64,000 bases of DNA from Galbibacter mesophilus (GTDB lineage Bacteria; Bacteroidota; Bacteroidia; Flavobacteriales; Flavobacteriaceae). Shown piece after piece: positions 62,134-64,000 of this stretch. The stretch is from positions 348,054-412,053 of the forward strand of contig NZ_JAMQVC010000003.1 in NCBI RefSeq assembly GCF_023721415.1, given 5' to 3'. The translations under genes were made by a program, and so were the position numbers. Every line of letters begins with the position of its first letter. Within the stretch, counting starts at the first letter, position 1. The notes below the pieces were generated by a model. That model ran no database searches, was not told the origin of the DNA, and worked only from the letters and a program-made list of their open reading frames with translations.

Positions 62134-62262
62134 GCCAACGGTCTCGGCTATGAGTAGTTGCGTGGGCTAGCACTTAACTTTGCAAGTACGCACCAAACTG
62201 AAAATCCGCGAGGATTTTCAGAAGTAGGCGAGAACTAGCAATTACTTATAGCCATTGTTGGC
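62134..62262. repeat. cassette-boundary element T2 (129 bp)
   Basis: From GCCAACGGTCTCGGCTATGA to TATAGCCATTGTTGGC, with a perfect central stem GAAAATCC-GCGA-GGATTTTC (GNNA loop). GTAGGCGAGAACTAGC follows. The next gene ends 6 bp to its right. Confidence 0.85.
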
Positions 62263-62268
62263 ATTTCG

Positions 62269-62763
62269 TTATTCTTTTAGTTTAAAAGTATTATTAATTA
62301 CCCTATTTTCATTTCCATAAAAAGTAACATCAATTGAAATGTTCCATTCTGTATCAGATAATCTTTTCCCACTTATAGTTCCTGTAGGCAAAATATCTTT
62401 TTCAGGGTCATATTCAAAAAAACAATTGCACCCTTTCCATAAAACAATTTTTGAATTTGTAATTAATTCTTCATTTGTGAAATTAAACTCATTAAGGTTA
62501 CTGTGAATTTCAAAGCGTATATTTTCAAAATATTCATCGTCTATAATATCAGCTTCTCCTTGTGTAGTATATCTGTATTCGAACACAAGATTATCTCCAT
62601 CATCAATCTCTCCATACTTTATATAAGTCTCATTATTCGATATGATACTTAAATTTTTATCTTTAAAAAAATGGTAAATATATGAATCAGTATTGTTATC
62701 TGATTTTGAACAAGAGATGAAAACTAGGGTTAATACAACAAGAATTAATTTAAAATTTTTCAT
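62269..62763 (-). CDS. lipoprotein, unrecognised
   Basis: A 164-residue lipoprotein: signal peptide ending LVFISC (Cys18), then SKSDNNTDS and a beta-rich body (DDGDNLVFEYRYTTQGEADI, SKIVLWKGCNCFFEYDPE, TEWNISIDVTFYGNENR). A CNC pair lies at the centre. No family recognised. It is bounded by a T2 element 6 bp from its stop and a T1 element about 24 bp from its start. Confidence 0.72.
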   Translation of the reverse strand: MKNFKLILVVLTLVFISCSKSDNNTDSYIYHFFKDKNLSIISNNETYIKYGEIDDGDNLVFEYRYTTQGEADIIDDEYFENIRFEIHSNLNEFNFTNEELITNSKIVLWKGCNCFFEYDPEKDILPTGTISGKRLSDTEWNISIDVTFYGNENRVINNTFKLKE

Positions 62764-62786
62764 TTCTTTTCCAGTTTTTAATGAAT

Positions 62787-62916
62787 GCCAACGGTTTGGC
62801 TATGGTTTCGTTGCGGGAAAGGACGCGAGTCATTTTCCGCCGGGATTAAAGATAGCAAAAAATGCGAGTATTTTCCGCAGGAAAATCCGCAGCAATGAAC
62901 TATAGCTTTTGTTGGC
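62787..62916. repeat. cassette-boundary element T1 (130 bp, second copy)
   Basis: Nearly identical to 61796-61925 with about three substitutions visible by eye. Ends GCCAAC (62787) and GTTGGC (62916) are intact, so this is the best-preserved T1. Confidence 0.88.
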
Positions 62917-63111
62917 TTTTAGTTGCGCCCGTTCCGCTTGGCATCAGGTTTGATATGAAATCCAACATTTTCAGTTGAAAGTGAGCTTATTCGAAAACTA
63001 AGAAATCCGTAATCAATTTTAATGGCAAATGATTTTATCCGATTGTAGAAAAGCTTTTTGGAAGGTAAACAGTTCAGACATTTTTCCGCTCTGATTGGTT
63101 GCGCGATTAAA
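62917..63111. repeat. second copy of the gene-less cassette
   Basis: About 195 bp, matching 61926-62133 with scattered changes and a few indels, from TTTTAGTTGCGCCCG to GGTTGCGCGATTAAA. Confidence 0.75.
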
Positions 63112-63242
63112 GCCAACGTGTTTGTATATGGTTTGTTGCGTGGTTTTAGCAACTAATTTAGCAAATAAAAACCGAATAGAAAATCCGCGAGGATTTTCGT
63201 AAGTAGGCAAGAACCAAGCAATAAATTATATACGGTGTTGCC
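63112..63242. repeat. cassette-boundary element T2 (131 bp, further copy)
   Basis: From GCCAACGTGTTTGTATATGG to TATACGGTGTTGCC, with a perfect central stem GAAAATCC-GCGA-GGATTTTC. The next gene's stop codon sits 1-2 bp to its right. Confidence 0.87.
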
Positions 63243-63243
63243 A

Positions 63244-63864
63244 TTAGTTTTTTATTCCGCTTATGAATTTTTTCAATTCTGTTTCGTTCAAATCGTTTTG
63301 TTCGTCATCTATTATGTAAAATGTCAAAACGTAATCATTAATTTCCAAGTTCATTATTCGCAAACGAGATAATTTCTCCGAATTGGAACTTTTACTTTTA
63401 TAAACAAACCAATAATTTTCTGAAATCGAGCCGTTTATACCATTTGTCACAACTCTTATTACGTTTACTCTCCGATTGTTTTTGGATTCCAAAATATATT
63501 CCGCCCACATCAATTCATATTTTGTAATGCTCCGAATATTTAAATTTGTATTTCCTTTCAGGTCATTAACATTGAAAAGATAACAAGCAATAATTGGTCG
63601 TGCATTTTCTTTGTCAGATAAAGTGAAAATTGGTTCGAAAAGTTCGTTTTTAAATCCTTCTCGGTCTTTTTTACTTAATTCCAAATTTTTCGGGAATTCA
63701 TAGTCATTTATAAAATTCCGAAAATCTGATTTATCCGCAAGAGTAAATTTGTCCGACAATTCAATTCCGATTCCAATTTGGTCTATTTCAATTCGATTAT
63801 TTGACACCTTAAGCTTAGGTTCAAAATCATTTTTTCGATTTTTAATTTCTTTCGTAAGGTTCAT
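63244..63864 (-). CDS. soluble hypothetical protein of the cassette-like series
   Basis: A 206-residue protein without signal peptide or membrane helix. It is rich in Asn, Lys and Glu, with a beta-strand-rich middle (IIACYLFNVNDLKGNTNLNIRS, YWFVYKSKSS) and a helical C-terminus (NDLNETELKKFISGI). No family recognised. Stop is about 1 bp from a T2 element; start is 12 bp from the next element's GGCAAC. Very compact packing against its boundary elements is typical of the series. Confidence 0.7.
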   Translation of the reverse strand: MNLTKEIKNRKNDFEPKLKVSNNRIEIDQIGIGIELSDKFTLADKSDFRNFINDYEFPKNLELSKKDREGFKNELFEPIFTLSDKENARPIIACYLFNVNDLKGNTNLNIRSITKYELMWAEYILESKNNRRVNVIRVVTNGINGSISENYWFVYKSKSSNSEKLSRLRIMNLEINDYVLTFYIIDDEQNDLNETELKKFISGIKN

Positions 63865-63875
63865 TTCAAATTAAT

Positions 63876-63995
63876 GGCAACGGTCTCCTTTACTTTGATT
63901 TATTAATTTAATAGAAGAAAAGAGGAGAACTAAAACGGTCTTTAAGTTAATGCCTTATTACACGTACTAGTCCTCTTTTCTTCTTAGCTGTTGCA
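63876..63995. repeat. palindromic element T4 with 14-bp inverted repeat
   Basis: Ends GGCAAC (63876-63881) and GTTGCA (63990-63995) resemble the other boundary ends. The inner arms AGAAGAAAAGAGGA (63913-63926) and TCCTCTTTTCTTCT (63971-63984) are a perfect 14-bp inverted repeat. It has no sequence similarity to T1 or T2 beyond its ends. Confidence 0.7.
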
Positions 63996-64000
63996 TAGAA

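Noticed and set aside
61953..63152. Similar leftward ORFs in both gene-less spacers (MALIAQPIRAEK type)
   Set aside because: The similarity follows from DNA duplication; start codons differ and the frames run into the boundary elements.
57435..63995. Canonical integron attC sites
   Set aside because: The ends GCCAAC/GTTGGC lack the 7-base RYYYAAC/GTTRRRY core and no integrase gene lies in the window, so I describe the elements as integron-like only.
1..64000. tRNA or rRNA genes
   Set aside because: No stretch with tRNA arm signatures or rRNA conserved words was seen by eye in any intergenic interval; a tRNAscan run would settle it.

Overview
The window looks like chromosomal DNA of a member of the Flavobacteriaceae (Bacteroidota). 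Evidence: a type B type IX secretion C-terminal domain, a type IX plug-type protein (DUF5103), TonB receptors with an N-terminal carboxypeptidase-like domain, AT-rich intergenic DNA, TAnnTTTG-type -7 promoter boxes, and typical families of the phylum (DUF4625, DUF5683, DUF3667, BBP2 porin, a short MutA). I saw no rRNA or tRNA gene, canonical insertion sequence, phage or CRISPR array.

Layout. 1-5.9 kb: end of a nuclease-family gene, a small membrane protein, then a leftward operon for an outer-membrane TonB receptor with two lipoproteins (one His/Asp-rich) and a small CxxC protein, probably metal acquisition. 6.3-11.7 kb: a leftward housekeeping run parA-parB-DUF5683-dapB-lepB-wbqC. 12-17.7 kb: 2,4-dienoyl-CoA reductase-like SDR, both methylmalonyl-CoA mutase subunits, FtsB/DivIC-like protein, uridine kinase. 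18-25.4 kb: small stress-type proteins, a Rieske lipoprotein, a large type IX-secreted protein, an ABC exporter and a protein with kinase-like motifs. 25.7-28.7 kb: a candidate structured RNA, a porin, ammonium transporter and P-II protein. 29-36 kb: FluC, SRPBCC protein, MazG-like hydrolase, IlvE, MnmD, TIGR01777 epimerase, YceI lipoprotein. 36-43.4 kb: GrpE-DnaJ, a candidate sRNA, an ABC-2 exporter, MscS channel and a sigma-54 activator. 43.4-47.6 kb: RmlD-like reductase and the TrkA-TrkH potassium system behind a structured leader. 48-57.4 kb: aminotransferase, desaturase, RsmG, PruA, ApaG, DUF3667, type IX plug-type protein, NYN-LOTUS protein.

The last 6.5 kb (about 57.4-63.9 kb) is different. 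Seven small genes, all leftward and mostly without recognisable families, are separated by imperfect palindromes. The better-preserved ones are about 130 bp, with GCCAAC/GTTGGC-like ends and a small central hairpin. Gene ends lie within a few bases of these elements, and one element supplies a gene's stop codon. This looks like a gene-cassette array similar in logic to an integron, but the ends do not fit the canonical attC core and no recombinase is in the window. I consider it the most interesting feature.

A second recurrent signal is tandem repetition with period 7 or 21 bp. Three intergenic arrays (19.3, 47.8 and 60.1 kb) have different consensus sequences but the same 21-bp step, and three heptamer arrays lie at 11.9, 13.0 and 60.3 kb. 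All assignments rest on reading the sequence and on recalled family knowledge; no database search was run.
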